A stretch of DNA of 64,000 bases from Prorocentrum cordatum (lineage: Eukaryota; Sar; Dinophyceae; Prorocentrales; Prorocentraceae), in the NCBI GenBank assembly GCA_963575745.1, contig CAUYUJ010000728.1, forward strand, positions 1 through 64,000, given 5' to 3'. A program made the translations under genes and the position numbers. Of this stretch, positions 11,121-21,095 are shown one piece after another. Every line of letters begins with the position of its first letter. The first letter of the stretch is position 1. The notes under the pieces were generated by a model, which saw nothing but the letters and a program-made list of their open reading frames with translations, was not told where the DNA came from and made no database searches.

Positions 11121-11808
11121 TCACACAGGGGGTGCAGCCAGCAGCCGCAGAGCTCGCACTTTCATCCACACTGAGTGTGCCAGCGTCGGAGGCGCCTCCT
11201 GGGGGGGTCCATGAGCCTCCGCCACTACTCACAGCGCTGCAACTGCGGCAGTGGGCGCCAGGACGAAGAGCACGATTTGAAGGAAAGGGTGCCAGCGAGA
11301 GCCCCATCTGAGAGAGGAAGGGCCCCCGTCACAGCCCACAGCGCAGCAATGATGACTGGATACCCCATGGAGATGCACGGCACGTCCGACAACAGCTCGT
11401 CATAGCCAAGAGAGAGAATGAATGAGACCCCAATCGCGCTGATGAGTACGGTGCACAACCGGTAGTCAACAGAGAATGTGGACCTCAAGTAGAAAAACAA
11501 GACTGTCAACGGTATAGCCACACGCGCAGCACGCAGACAGAAGAGAAAAATACTGAAGTCGACGGTATAGCCACACACGCAGCACGTAGACAACAGCCAA
11601 ATGAAGACGTAGAAGTTCTGCACGAAACAGAAGTCGAGACACGTCGCACACGAGCGCCGAGAAGACGAGGCGTGCACGGGGGGGGGGGGCGGAGGATGAA
11701 TCCCTTCCGCAGGCCGCGTTATGCAGGGCAGCAACGGGCCTGCAGCCAGCGACCGCCCTCCACGCACCTGATCCCCGCGCGTGCGATGCCACGAGGGGGG
11801 CCGCAAGG
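11121..11808. other. Unassigned stretch with a possible membrane-protein frame
   Basis: A minus-strand frame spanning 11225-11833 includes strongly hydrophobic stretches (for example LISAIGVSFILSLGY and YPVIIAALWAVTGAL) that could be membrane helices. There is no family resemblance, and a GTATAGCCACAC-containing repeat is duplicated within it (11505 and 11560), so coding status is uncertain. Confidence 0.25.
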
Positions 11809-13146
11809 CTACTGTGGGCAGACGGCACACCACTGTTTTTTGGGCTTCTTGGAGGCCTGGTTGTTCGGGTGGCCCTTTGCCGCGTGGTGATCACTGCTCG
11901 CTCCGCCGCTCCGACCCAGGTGCAGCTGCCACGGCCGAGCCCAGTCGACGTCGAGGCCCAGCGCGTCGCTGACGACCCGTACGTCGCACTTGTGGCTGCG
12001 GAAGGATTCCAGAAAGAGGTGGCAGGTTTGCGGGTCGTGCCGAAGCGGGTCGAGCGCGCCCTTGCTGCCGGGCACAGACTGCCGCTTGGCAAAAGCGTGC
12101 CAGGTGCCAGTGAACATTGGTCCCTGTGTGACTTGGAGTCGTCGCATCGCCTCGCCGGGTGTCTCCCCGGGGGTCCCACTGGATGTGGTTGTTTCCTGTT
12201 TTGCACAGCTGTTGTCCCGTGTCGGGGGCCTTGGGCTCTGGCCATTGACGCGGGTAGGGCCTGTGGTGCCGCCGTGTATCCTGGCCGCAAATCTCCAACG
12301 TACCGGCCTCGTTGTCCTGGCTGGAGGGCTCGCGATCTGCTCGCGACAGCTCCGGCTGCACGCCTGGCGGGGTTTTGCGGGGACATGGAGGCCGCATGGT
12401 TGGCCGCCAGGCGGGGGTCGGATCGCGTCCGGCGGCCAATGCAGGCGCGGCCTTGTGGCGCGTGGGGAAGTGCTCCTTTCGCTGGCGTTCGCCTTCGGGC
12501 CTGTGCCCGCCGTCGCTCCCAGGGACGTCCCCTTTGGACAGCGCGGGGCCCTCCCCGGACTCTGGGCACCGCTGGTTGCGCCAGGCGCGCGCACGCTCGG
12601 CGGCACAGCTTCCATAGTCGGGGCGCGAGCTGCTTCGCCAGTGGCGCCCTGGACGCCCGGCGAGGGCGCCCGGGGTTCGCCGCCCATAAGAAGCTCACTG
12701 ACAGGGGAAGGGGGGCGAATAGGCGCGAAGGGGTTTCTCCCGACGAGCCAGCGGGCGGCTTCGCTGTCCTGCGTCTGGACGGTGGTTCCGTGGTCCCCCT
12801 GCTGGGTGCGCGGCGCCCCCAGAGGACTGCTGACGGACTGATTGCGCTGAGGGGGAGGTGGGGGTGGTACGGAGTGGCGGGCGAGCCCCTGCTGTCCCGG
12901 AATCTCGCTCGGCTGTCCGTCGCGGCTGCCGTCAGCACTATCGTGGGCCACCCCCTGTCCACCCGGTTTTAATCCAGACACACGAGGGAAAGCTTGAGCC
13001 GCTCCCGCACCTTGCGGGGCTTCCGCCGCCTCGGGCCCCCGATACTCCGCGGCTTCCGCAGCCTCCGCAGCCCCCGCCGTGACTTCCCACTCCTTTCCTC
13101 TGCCCTGCTGGTACTGCTGAAGGGGGGGGTAGTGTGAGCTGCACAC
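11809..13146 (-). CDS. Hypothetical proline/glycine-rich protein or exon, 445 codons
   Basis: A 445-codon frame without a stop in GC-rich DNA. The N-terminal half is Ala/Gly/Pro-rich and looks disordered. The C-terminal part (from about codon 330) is more protein-like, with GPMFTGTWHAFAKRQSVPG, LDPLRHDPQTCHLFLESF and CDVRVVSDALGLDVDW, and it ends in a lysine-rich tail (KKPKKQW). I do not recognise a family. Overlapping long frames in other registers show that high GC alone keeps frames open here, so this may be a true exon only in its 3' third. It lies downstream of the light-harvesting fragments on the same strand, but nothing shows that they are linked. Confidence 0.3.
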   Translation of the reverse strand: MCSSHYPPLQQYQQGRGKEWEVTAGAAEAAEAAEYRGPEAAEAPQGAGAAQAFPRVSGLKPGGQGVAHDSADGSRDGQPSEIPGQQGLARHSVPPPPPPQRNQSVSSPLGAPRTQQGDHGTTVQTQDSEAARWLVGRNPFAPIRPPSPVSELLMGGEPRAPSPGVQGATGEAARAPTMEAVPPSVRAPGATSGAQSPGRAPRCPKGTSLGATAGTGPKANASERSTSPRATRPRLHWPPDAIRPPPGGQPCGLHVPAKPRQACSRSCREQIASPPARTTRPVRWRFAARIHGGTTGPTRVNGQSPRPPTRDNSCAKQETTTSSGTPGETPGEAMRRLQVTQGPMFTGTWHAFAKRQSVPGSKGALDPLRHDPQTCHLFLESFRSHKCDVRVVSDALGLDVDWARPWQLHLGRSGGASSDHHAAKGHPNNQASKKPKKQWCAVCPQ

Positions 13147-13575
13147 TGATCACTGCAAGCTACCGCCCCTCGATTCCCCACTGGGACGTCATCGTCTGAC
13201 AACGATGCGGGGGGTGGTATCGTGACCTCTGCCTCATTTACTCTGCCCTGCGGGGTGCTGTTGCTTCTGCTGCTGCCCTGCTGCCCTGCTGCTGCTGCTG
13301 CAGCTGCTGCTGGGTCCTGTTGCGACTGCTGCTGCCGCTGCGGCAGTTGCTGCAGCTGTTGTTGCTGCCCTGCTGCTGCGGCCGCTGCTGCTGATGCCCA
13401 GCTGTTGCGGCTGCAGCGGCTGCTGCAGCCCTGTTGCTGCTGCTGCTGCTCTGCTGGTTTCTGCAGCTCTCCTGATCCTCCTCGACGACGACCTCCTCCG
13501 CCTCATCTACCGCCTCTCGATTCCCCTCTGGGACGTAATCATCTGCCAACGAAGCAGGGGGTGGTATGTTGGTGC
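13147..13575. repeat. (CTG)n tract flanked by a 65-bp imperfect direct repeat
   Basis: CTG/CTGC triplets fill 13255-13460 and encode poly-Gln/Ser/Ala on the minus strand. A 65-bp segment containing CTCGATTCCC, GGGACGT and GGGGGTGGTAT occurs on both sides (13150-13215 and 13508-13573), as if the CTG tract lay between two copies of one sequence. Confidence 0.65.
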
Positions 13576-13633
13576 TGCTGCTACTGCTAGGTTCCGAGAT
13601 ATCGCTGTGAGTATCGAGATCTCTCGCGTCAGG

Positions 13634-14297
13634 GCCAGGCGCCACGATCTGTGCCCAGGCAGCGGCAGGAACCTTCGGGAGCGCAACGAGCCCGCGCGCG
13701 ATGTCCGCGAACTCCAGGTCAGCCGAAGGCGACTTGGGAAGCTTGCCAGCGATGTCAGGCGCGACGAAGCCCATGGTCGCCAGCATGCTCACGCGGCCGT
13801 TCCTCAGCTCTGCCTGCCACTGGTGAGCGAGATTCTCCGCGCAGCCATCCGCTGTGCAGCCAGCAGGGCCCCGAAGGCCCGCGGGGTCCTGAACGCCCAG
13901 CTCGCCCTCGAACTTGAGGGCGCGCAGCGGGGATCCAGCGCGCAGCGCCCCATCGCCCTGGGCGGAGCCAATCATCCGGCAGTCCTGGAGGAGCATGCCG
14001 AGGATCGCCAACCTGGCAAGGCGGCCGTTCGCAACGTCCGCCGCGGGGTCGCTGGACGTCAACACCGCGAAGGCGGAGTTCCGCGCAGCCGCCGCGATGT
14101 CCGCGGACTGGTCCTGGGACAGTCCGCAGGAAGCACCGTGCGCCAGGATCTGTGCCCGGGCCGCCGCGGGCTCCTTCGGGAGCGCACCGAGCCCGCGCGG
14201 GATGTCCGCGAACGCCAGGCCAGCCGAAGGCGACAGGTGGCCAGGCAGCTGCACAGTGATCTCGGGCTCGATGAAGGCCCATGGTCGCCAGCATGGT
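13634..14297 (-). pseudogene. Peridinin-type light-harvesting polyprotein fragment (second part)
   Basis: On the minus strand this reads as one and a half repeats of a dinoflagellate chlorophyll a/c-binding light-harvesting polyprotein, a thylakoid antenna protein. Seen in order: MLATMG, then after a 1-bp frameshift FIEPEITVQLPGHLSPSAG; LSQDQSAD; a third-helix motif ANGRLARLAILGMLLQD; GELGVQDPAG; TADGCAENL; the first-helix motif AELRNGRVSMLATMGF; and LPKVPAAAWAQIV. The Glu and Arg of the first helix (ExxxGR) that help bind chlorophyll are present. Other positions drift from what I recall of the family (AQGD for AWGD, LRGPAG for FWDPAG). The frameshift near 14290 and the low-complexity continuation after 13634 argue for a pseudogene or a badly eroded exon. 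No transit peptide is attached. Confidence 0.75.
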
Positions 14298-14379
14298 CTT
14301 GGTCTTGGTCTTGGTGGGGGGCATGCACGCCCAGACGGCGGCCCCCGCCGACCCATCAAAAGACGAAGCGCACAGGCCG

Positions 14380-14480
14380 GAGGAAAGGAGAGGCGGAGCA
14401 AGAGGAGGGGGAGGAGGAGGAGGGGGGGGGGGAGGGGGAGGAGGAGGAGGGGGAGGGGGAGCAGGGGAGGAGAGGATATC
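14380..14480. repeat. (GGA)n / G-rich tract
   Basis: AGGAGG and GGGGGA runs lie just upstream (minus-strand sense) of the second light-harvesting fragment, inside the putative intron. Confidence 0.8.
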
Positions 14481-14581
14481 CCGCAGCGGGCCACAGGGAC
14501 ACCCAAACACTCGTTTGCGCAGGGTCCAAATGGTGGGCGGTTCCCCCTTGAAAAAGCGGTTGGGATCACTGTGCACCCGTA

Positions 14582-15295
14582 CATCCCGGACAACGTACAC
14601 AACAGAATAGCGTACCACACACACTCACGAGTACGCACAACACAACACACGGTACCATACACAGTGTACATACACGCACAGTGCGTATCCCTTTATGCGA
14701 CTCCCCGTTCATGCGACGCCCCCTCCCATACGGTTCTTAAGCGGCCTGGATCCTCCGAGGTTGCATCACATGCCAACAGGGTGCAAGACCCCCACCCAAA
14801 GAGGCCCGGTGCAAGAACGGACCCTGGCGCAGCGGGCGGCCCGAAGGCGAAGGCGGCACAAGCAACCAAGCGAGAACACGGGCACGCACAGCTCGCAGCT
14901 TGGCGAAAGACAGGATTACGCTCGAAACCCGCCAGATCCCGGACAACGTACACAACAGAATAGCGTACCACACACACTCACGAGTAGGCACAACACAACA
15001 CACGGCACCATACACCAAGTACATACACGCACAGTGCGTATCCCTTCACGCGACTCCCCGTCCATGCGACGTTCCCTCCCATACGGTTCGCAAGCGGCCT
15101 GGATCCTCCGAGGTTGCATCACATGCCAATAGGGTGCAAGACCCCAACCCAAAGAGGCCCGGTGCAAGACCGGACCCCGGCGCAGCGGGCGGCCCGAAGG
15201 CGAAGGCGGCACAAGCAACCAAGCGAGAACACGGGCACGCACAGCTCGCAGCTTGGCGAAATACAGGATTACGCTCGAAGCCCGCCAGAGTTCCC
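14582..15295. repeat. 353-bp tandem duplication, two copies
   Basis: The segment beginning ATCCCGGACAACGTACACAA at 14583 is repeated at 14936 with few differences. Both copies contain GTGCGTATCCCTT, GGCCTGGATCCTCCGAGG and AGCGGGCGGCCCGAAGGCG. The pair lies between the two light-harvesting fragments. Confidence 0.85.
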
Positions 15296-16113
15296 CCACC
15301 CACCCTCCGAGAAACGCCAGAAGAACCAAACGTTTCCAAACTGCTCGGTAGCCACTGGCGTCCCTGGTTGCCTGCCAAAACATGTAAGGTCGACACCGTA
15401 GGACCGGCAGCGCGCCGCACAGTAACCCGCGCTCCACCTACACCAGGGTGCGGTGGTCAGGCGCCCCCCAGCGCTAACGACTAGTGTGTGGCCAGGGGAA
15501 ATGCCCGGAGACATCAACCGCCCCCGACCCACGGACTGTCGAGTGATGCCCTCCCGCCCTGGCAGGAGACACGAGCAAGAACAAAGGGAACGAACGACCC
15601 AGGGCACAACGCGCACAGAGGACTCGGAGTCCATCCGCTGTGCACTGCAGGGGTTTGCCGTGCCGGCTCGCGCAGCATTTCTGAAAACCATGGACTAGTC
15701 TCCATCCTATGTAGCCGGCCCGTTGCCCCACGACCCGGCCGGGCGGCCTGGGCATCCATGGGTCCACATAATCACAAGCGCGCTAAACGAGGCACAGTAG
15801 CTCCTTTCCGACTCGGCGGTCTGTGGACGCGCCGATCGAGATGGCGAGTCTCGACCCGACGCCGCGGCCCAAGAAGCAGGGCGTGGGGCGGTGAGGATCA
15901 AGACCGCGCCCTACGCTGAAGAGTCTGAGCACGAACAACCAAACCAGTACCACACAGCCCAAAAGACCCTCCTTTGCAAAACAACTATAGTTCATGGAGA
16001 CTCGTGGCACGAAACACACGCACAAGCACAAAACACATCACGCACAATAAAAGATTGGAAACACACCTCCGAACGCAAGCTCCTTGAACCAATACTGCAT
16101 GACCCCGCCGCCC
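15296..16113. other. Unassigned stretch between light-harvesting fragments
   Basis: Mixed-composition DNA with no recognised protein. If the two fragments were once one gene, this is the 5' part of a 1.8-kb intron that also includes the 353-bp duplication. Confidence 0.35.
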
Positions 16114-16254
16114 GGTCGCCAGCATGCTCGCGCGGCCGTGCTGCAGCTCGGTGTGCCGTCGGCGGCGGGCGGATGCGTCCGTGCTGCCATCCGCTGTGAA
16201 GCCAGCAGGGTCCCAGGGGCCCGCTGGGGATCCAGTGTACGGCGCCCAGCCGCC
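16114..16254 (-). pseudogene. Light-harvesting polyprotein fragment (first part)
   Basis: The minus-strand frame contains GGWAPYTGSPAGPWDPAGF, TADGS and RRRRHTELQHGRASMLAT, which is the N-terminal loop and start of the first chlorophyll-binding helix of a dinoflagellate light-harvesting protein (ExxHGRxxMLA). It is better preserved than the downstream part. The match stops abruptly after MLAT, at the same residues where the second fragment begins. Upstream in the same frame lies an alanine-rich stretch (16255-16625) that could be a degenerate transit peptide or just a GCC repeat. A start at about 16623 (MSAAAAAS) or 16842 is possible. Confidence 0.65.
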
Positions 16255-16640
16255 CCCAGCAGAGCCAAAGCACCCGGACACCGCGAGGCCGGCCGCCGTG
16301 CCGGCCGCCGCCGCCGCCGCCGGCGACGAGCCGGCAGCGGCAGCAACGGCGGCAGTGGCAACGGCCGCGGCGAGGACGGCAGGGGCGGCACCGCCACCGG
16401 GCATGGAGGCCGCGGCAGCCGCGACGCCAGCCGCGGCGGCGGCGCCGGCAGCGGCGGCCGCGGCGAACGCATCGGCGGGCAGGCCACCGCCGCCAGCCGC
16501 CGCCGCAGGCGCAGCGGCGGCGGCGGCGGCCAGCCCCGGCGGCCCGCGGGCGGCAGCGGCAACCCGCTGCCGCCGCCGCAGGGCAGCGCCGGTGACGGCG
16601 CTGGCGGCGGCAGCGGCGGACATGTCGCGGCCCGGCACGG
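16255..16640. repeat. (GCC/GCG)n alanine-coding repeat
   Basis: Imperfect GCC, GCG and GGC triplets, poly-Ala on the minus strand and in frame with the light-harvesting fragment. Confidence 0.7.
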
Positions 16641-17639
16641 CGCGCACCTGGCGGGGGCGGGCTCGAGCCGAGACGGCTTGAGCCAGGCTACGGAGCTGGC
16701 GGAGATACGCGAAGCGTGAACAATTCAGATTGCATTGACGCGTCGACCACAGACGGTTTTCACTATGAGGCTCTCGCTTTGCTGGCGTCGCACACCACCA
16801 TTTTACACAATAAAGAACAGATACAGGGTGGGATATTTTCACAAAAGGGCACTCGCCCTAGAGCCATGCACACTCGGCTTCCAACTTGTTCTAGCTGCGC
16901 GAGTGATGGTGAGTCCGTTCCGAGACGGTGGGGGCATTGGACAAGAAACTCTTATATATGGAATCCAAGGTCTGGAAGCCAATGAAACTCCGATCGTGGA
17001 TCGGCCATGGATGTCACCGCGGCCCTCATCCATCCTGCAGGGTCTGCAGCCTGCTCGGCACATACCTTAAAGAACGTCCCCACCGTATTGGCCGACCTTT
17101 GACATCGCGCACATTCGAAAACAGAAATCACCATCCACACTCACTTGACCCCTCCCCGACCTCTACGACCCGGCGGTCCACAGTGTGCAACGACTAACCT
17201 GGATGGAAGGCGGCTCTTCCGAAACGGAGCTCTCGCGAGAGACGTCCGCGAAGCATACGTCCACGACTTTGACATAGTGCAACTGATGGACGGCACGCCT
17301 GTCTCAAAATGAAATTATGCCTGGGCGTCCTTCACGTGGAGGCTCTGACTGTCGGACCGACCAGCCGCTCGTCGTCCAAGGGGAGGCGCCCGCAGTGGAA
17401 AGGAAGGCTCGTGGAGGAGATTTGGGATGGGAGGGTGTGTTGCAGCTTCGGTTGATGCACATTGGGCTTACTCTGGTCCTCCTCATCCTTTTCCTCCTCC
17501 TCGTCTTCGTCCTCTCCTGCTCCTTCTCTCTCCTCGTATCCTCTCTGCTCGCGAGTCCTCCCTCCCAACACAGCTGGGCGGCCTCGTCCTGAAGAGGGAG
17601 GCGTCCTCTCCGCCGGTGGTTTGAAACTCCTCCTTTCCT
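16641..17639. other. Unassigned intergenic stretch
   Basis: Moderate-GC DNA with only short frames. Nothing recognised. Confidence 0.4.
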
Positions 17640-17760
17640 GATCGACCTCCTCCTCCAGTTCCTCCTCCTCCTCCTCCTCCTCCTCCTCCCCTCCTCCTCC
17701 TCCTCCTCCTCCTCCTCTTCCTACTCCTCCTCCTCCTCCTCCTGCTGGCATTCCTCCTCC
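17640..17760. repeat. (CCT)n microsatellite
   Basis: About 110 bp of CCT triplets on the plus strand; the 17761-17940 flank shows nothing recognisable. Confidence 0.9.
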
Positions 17761-17939
17761 GACCCATTAGTATCTTCCTCCTGGTCCTCATCAGTATCAC
17801 GATCAGCTTGAGCACCAGCATAAACATACCCTGGCGACGTACCCAACCTCTGCGCAATGCGGGGCATGAGTAGCTTGGGAGACGTTAGACGGAGGTGATG
17901 ACGTGACATGGGCGCATATCCTTCTGCGAGCGGCATTCG

Positions 17940-19497
17940 TGAGGCTCGCAGCCCCCCAAGGAATGCGATGTCCCGCTCGGATCTGCCCAGCAGCCCTCGA
18001 AAGTGGCGACAGTTTCGCAGATCGCAGCCCCCCAGGGACGGCGAGGTCCCGCTCAGATCCGCGCGGTGCCTCACTCCGCAGGACCCACCAGCAGCCCTCG
18101 AAAGTGGCGACAGTTTCGCAGATCGCAGCCCCCCAGGGACGGCGAGGTCCCGCTCAGATCCGCGCGGTGCCTCACTCCGCAGGACCCACCAGCAGCCCTC
18201 GAAAGTGGCGACAATTTCGCAGATCGCAGCCCCCCAGGGACGGCGAGGTCCCGCTCAGGCCCGCGCGGTGCCTCACTCCGCAGGACCCACCAGCAGCCCT
18301 CGAAAGTGGCGACCGCAGATCCCAGCCCCCCAGGGACGGCGAGGTCGAACTCCGCAGGACCAACCAGCAGCCCTCGAAAGTGCAGACAATGTCGCAGATC
18401 GCAGCCCCCCAGGGACGGTGAGGTCCCGCTCAGATCCGCGCGGTGCCTCACTCTGCAGGACCCACCAGCAGCCCTCGAAAGTGGCGTCAGTTTCGCAGAT
18501 CGCAGCCCCCCAGGGACGGCGAGGTCCCGCTCAGGTCCGCGCGGTGCCTCGCTCCGCAAGATCCACCAGCAGCCCCCGAGCAACCCCCCAGGGACGGCGA
18601 GGTCCCGCTCAGGTCCGCGCGGTGCCTCACTCCGCAGGACACACCAGCAGCCCTCGAAAGTGGCGACAAATTCGCAGTCGCAGCCGCCAGGGACGGCGAG
18701 GACCGTTCAGGTCCGCGCGGTGCCTCGCCCCGCAGGACCCACCAGCAGCCCTCGAAAGGCGACAGTTTCGCAGATCGCACCCCCCCCCAGGGACGGCGAG
18801 GTCCCGCTCAGGTCCGCGCGGTGCCCTCCTCCGCAGGACCCAAACCAGCAGCCCTCGAAAGTGGCGACAGTTCGCAGATCGCAGCCCCCCAAGGACGGCG
18901 AGGTCCCGCTCAGTCCGCGCGGTGCCTCCCTCCGCAGGACACCAGCAGCCCTCGAAAGTGGCGACAGTTTCGCAGATCGCAGCCCCCCAGGACGGCGAGG
19001 TCCCGCTCAGGTCCGCGCGGTGCCTCCCTCCGCAGGACCCACCAGCAGCCCTCGAAAGTGGCGACAGTTTCGCAGATCGCAGCCCCCCAGGGACGGCGAG
19101 GTCCCGCTCAGCCCCGCGCGGCGCCTCACTCCGCAGGACCCACCAGCAGCCCTCGAACGTGGCGACAGGTTGGCAGATCGCAGCCCCCCAGGGACGGGCG
19201 AGGTCCCGCTCAGATCCGCGCGGTGCCTCACTCCGCAGGACCCACCAGCAGCCCCCGAAAGTGGCCAAAGTTTCGCAGATCGCAGCCCCCCAGGGACGGC
19301 GAGGTCCCGCTCAGGTCCGCGCGGTGCCTCACTCCGCAGGACCCACCAGCAGCCCTCGAAAGTGGCTACAGTGTGGCAGATCGCAACCCCCCAGAGACGG
19401 CGAGGTCCCGCTCAGGTCCGCGCGGTGTCTCCCTCCGCAGGACCCACCAGCAGCCCTCGAAAGTGGCGACAGTTTCGCAGATCGCAGGCCCCCCAGG
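17940..19497. repeat. 101-bp satellite, about 16 copies
   Basis: Units of about 101 bp are recognised by CAGCAGCCCTCGAAAGTGGC, TTTCGCAGATCGCAGCCCC, GACGGCGAGGTCCCGCTCAG and GCGCGGTGCCTC. Copies begin near 17991, 18092, 18193, 18294, 18367, 18470, 18570, 18648, 18748, 18850, 18948, 19047, 19148, 19250, 19350 and 19450. Some are shortened (near 18300-18360 and 18560-18640). All three plus-strand frames stay open for hundreds of codons, a property of the monomer rather than evidence of a gene. Confidence 0.9.
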
Positions 19498-19527
19498 CAA
19501 GATGCACACAAGAGGTACCGCATGCAA

Positions 19528-19530
19528 GAT

Positions 19531-19577
<47 letters not shown>

Positions 19578-19690
19578 ACACGCACACGCGCGCGCGCGCG
19601 GCACCCACAAGGCGAGAGGAGACAAGAGGGAGGCGGGAGGTGGGAGGAGAAGGAGGAGGAGGAGGAGGAGGAGGAGGAGAGACGCGACCA
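19528..19690. repeat. (CA)n and (GGA)n microsatellites
   Basis: CA dinucleotides at 19530-19577 and GGA triplets at 19640-19680 close the right side of the 101-bp satellite. Confidence 0.9.
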
Positions 19691-20160
19691 CACCCCTCTA
19701 TTCAAAACGAATACCCAAACGAAGAGGGTTGGGAAATATATAAATGAAGAAAACATGCAGCAAACAAACAACATATAGTTAAATACATAATAACTGAATG
19801 CACGAATAAATACTGAAACACTGAATAACCAAATGACAGTAGCTTTGAGGACAGTGTTAATAATAGTGTTAACTAATAATTGTGATGGTAACACTAGTAA
19901 GAGGGGTAATGAGAAAGATTATGTTGGTAATAGGGATAATAAGAAAGAGGGGTAATGAGAAAAACTAGATCGTTAATATGATTGAAAAATGGTTAAACGA
20001 ATACGAAAATTAATACCAGTAATGATGGTAATACAGAGTATACGAATAATGCGAATAAAAAACGTAGTAGTAACACCTACAAAAAAATCACCTCCATAAT
20101 CGCAATAATGATGCAGCAATAAAATGATAGTACTACGAATACGAATGGCAATCGGAAAAA
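19691..20160. other. AT-rich island
   Basis: About 470 bp of AT-rich DNA between GC-rich and microsatellite blocks. AAGAGGGGTAATGAGAAA occurs twice (near 19899 and 19945). No gene recognised. Confidence 0.5.
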
Positions 20161-21095
20161 TCCGAATCATCATTAGCATCATCAGCATCAGCATCATCAT
20201 CGTCATCAGTATCATCGTCGACATCATCTTCAGCATCAGCAGCAGCATCAGCATCAGCATCAGCATCGTCAACAGCATCAGCATCAGCATCATAACCAGC
20301 CATAACCAGCATCATCAGCATCATCAGCATCATCAGCATCATCATCACAACCATCACCATCATCATCGCAATCAGCATAATCATCATCATCTGCAGCAGC
20401 ACCAGCATCGGCATCATCATCACACCCACCACTGTCATCATCATCAACATCAGCATCAGCATCATTCACATCATCATCACAACCACCACAACCATCATCA
20501 TCAGCATCATCCTAATGTTTACCATTAATATGAACATCAGTAGCATGAGCATCATCATGACCATTATCAGCATCGTCATCGTTGTCATCATCATAATAAG
20601 ATGATTCGTCTTCATCATCACCCTCATCATCATGTCCATCATCATATTAGTATGCATATTCATATGCATATTCATTCTCAGCATCATCAGCAGCAGCACC
20701 ATCCACGTCATCAGCATCATCATCATCGTCGTCATCAGCATCAGCATCATCACCGCCACCACCATCAACATCATCACCACCACGAAGACCATCACCATCA
20801 CAGTGAGAATCCTCAACATCGTCGCCATCGTCATGATCATGGCATTCATTACTATCATCATCATAACCAGCATCAACATCAACATCATCAGCATCATCAT
20901 CATGTTCCTTCCTCCTCCTCTTCCTGCTCCTCCTCCTCCTCCTTGTCCTCATGCTCCCCCGCCTCCCCCTCCCCCATCACCCTCTGCCTCCTCCCCCTCC
21001 TCCTCCTCCTTCTCCTCCTCCTCATCCTCATCCTCCTCCTCCTCCTCCTCCTCCTCCTCCTCCTCCTCCTCTTCCTCCTCCTCTTCTGCCCTCCT
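20160..21095. repeat. (ATC)n then (CCT)n compound microsatellite
   Basis: ATC/AGC triplets to about 20905, then CCT triplets to about 21090. The same pair of motifs in the same order recurs at 29.6-31.4 kb. Confidence 0.9.

Noticed and set aside
9985-11150. Resemblance of GGCTTTTGGCTGCG (minus strand) to the dinoflagellate spliced leader
   Set aside because: Only the TTTTGGCT core agrees; the rest of the 22-nt leader is absent and no SL RNA downstream sequence was found.
17908-19778. Three overlapping plus-strand frames of 434, 611 and 591 codons
   Set aside because: All are translations of the 101-bp satellite, and no frame is preferred.
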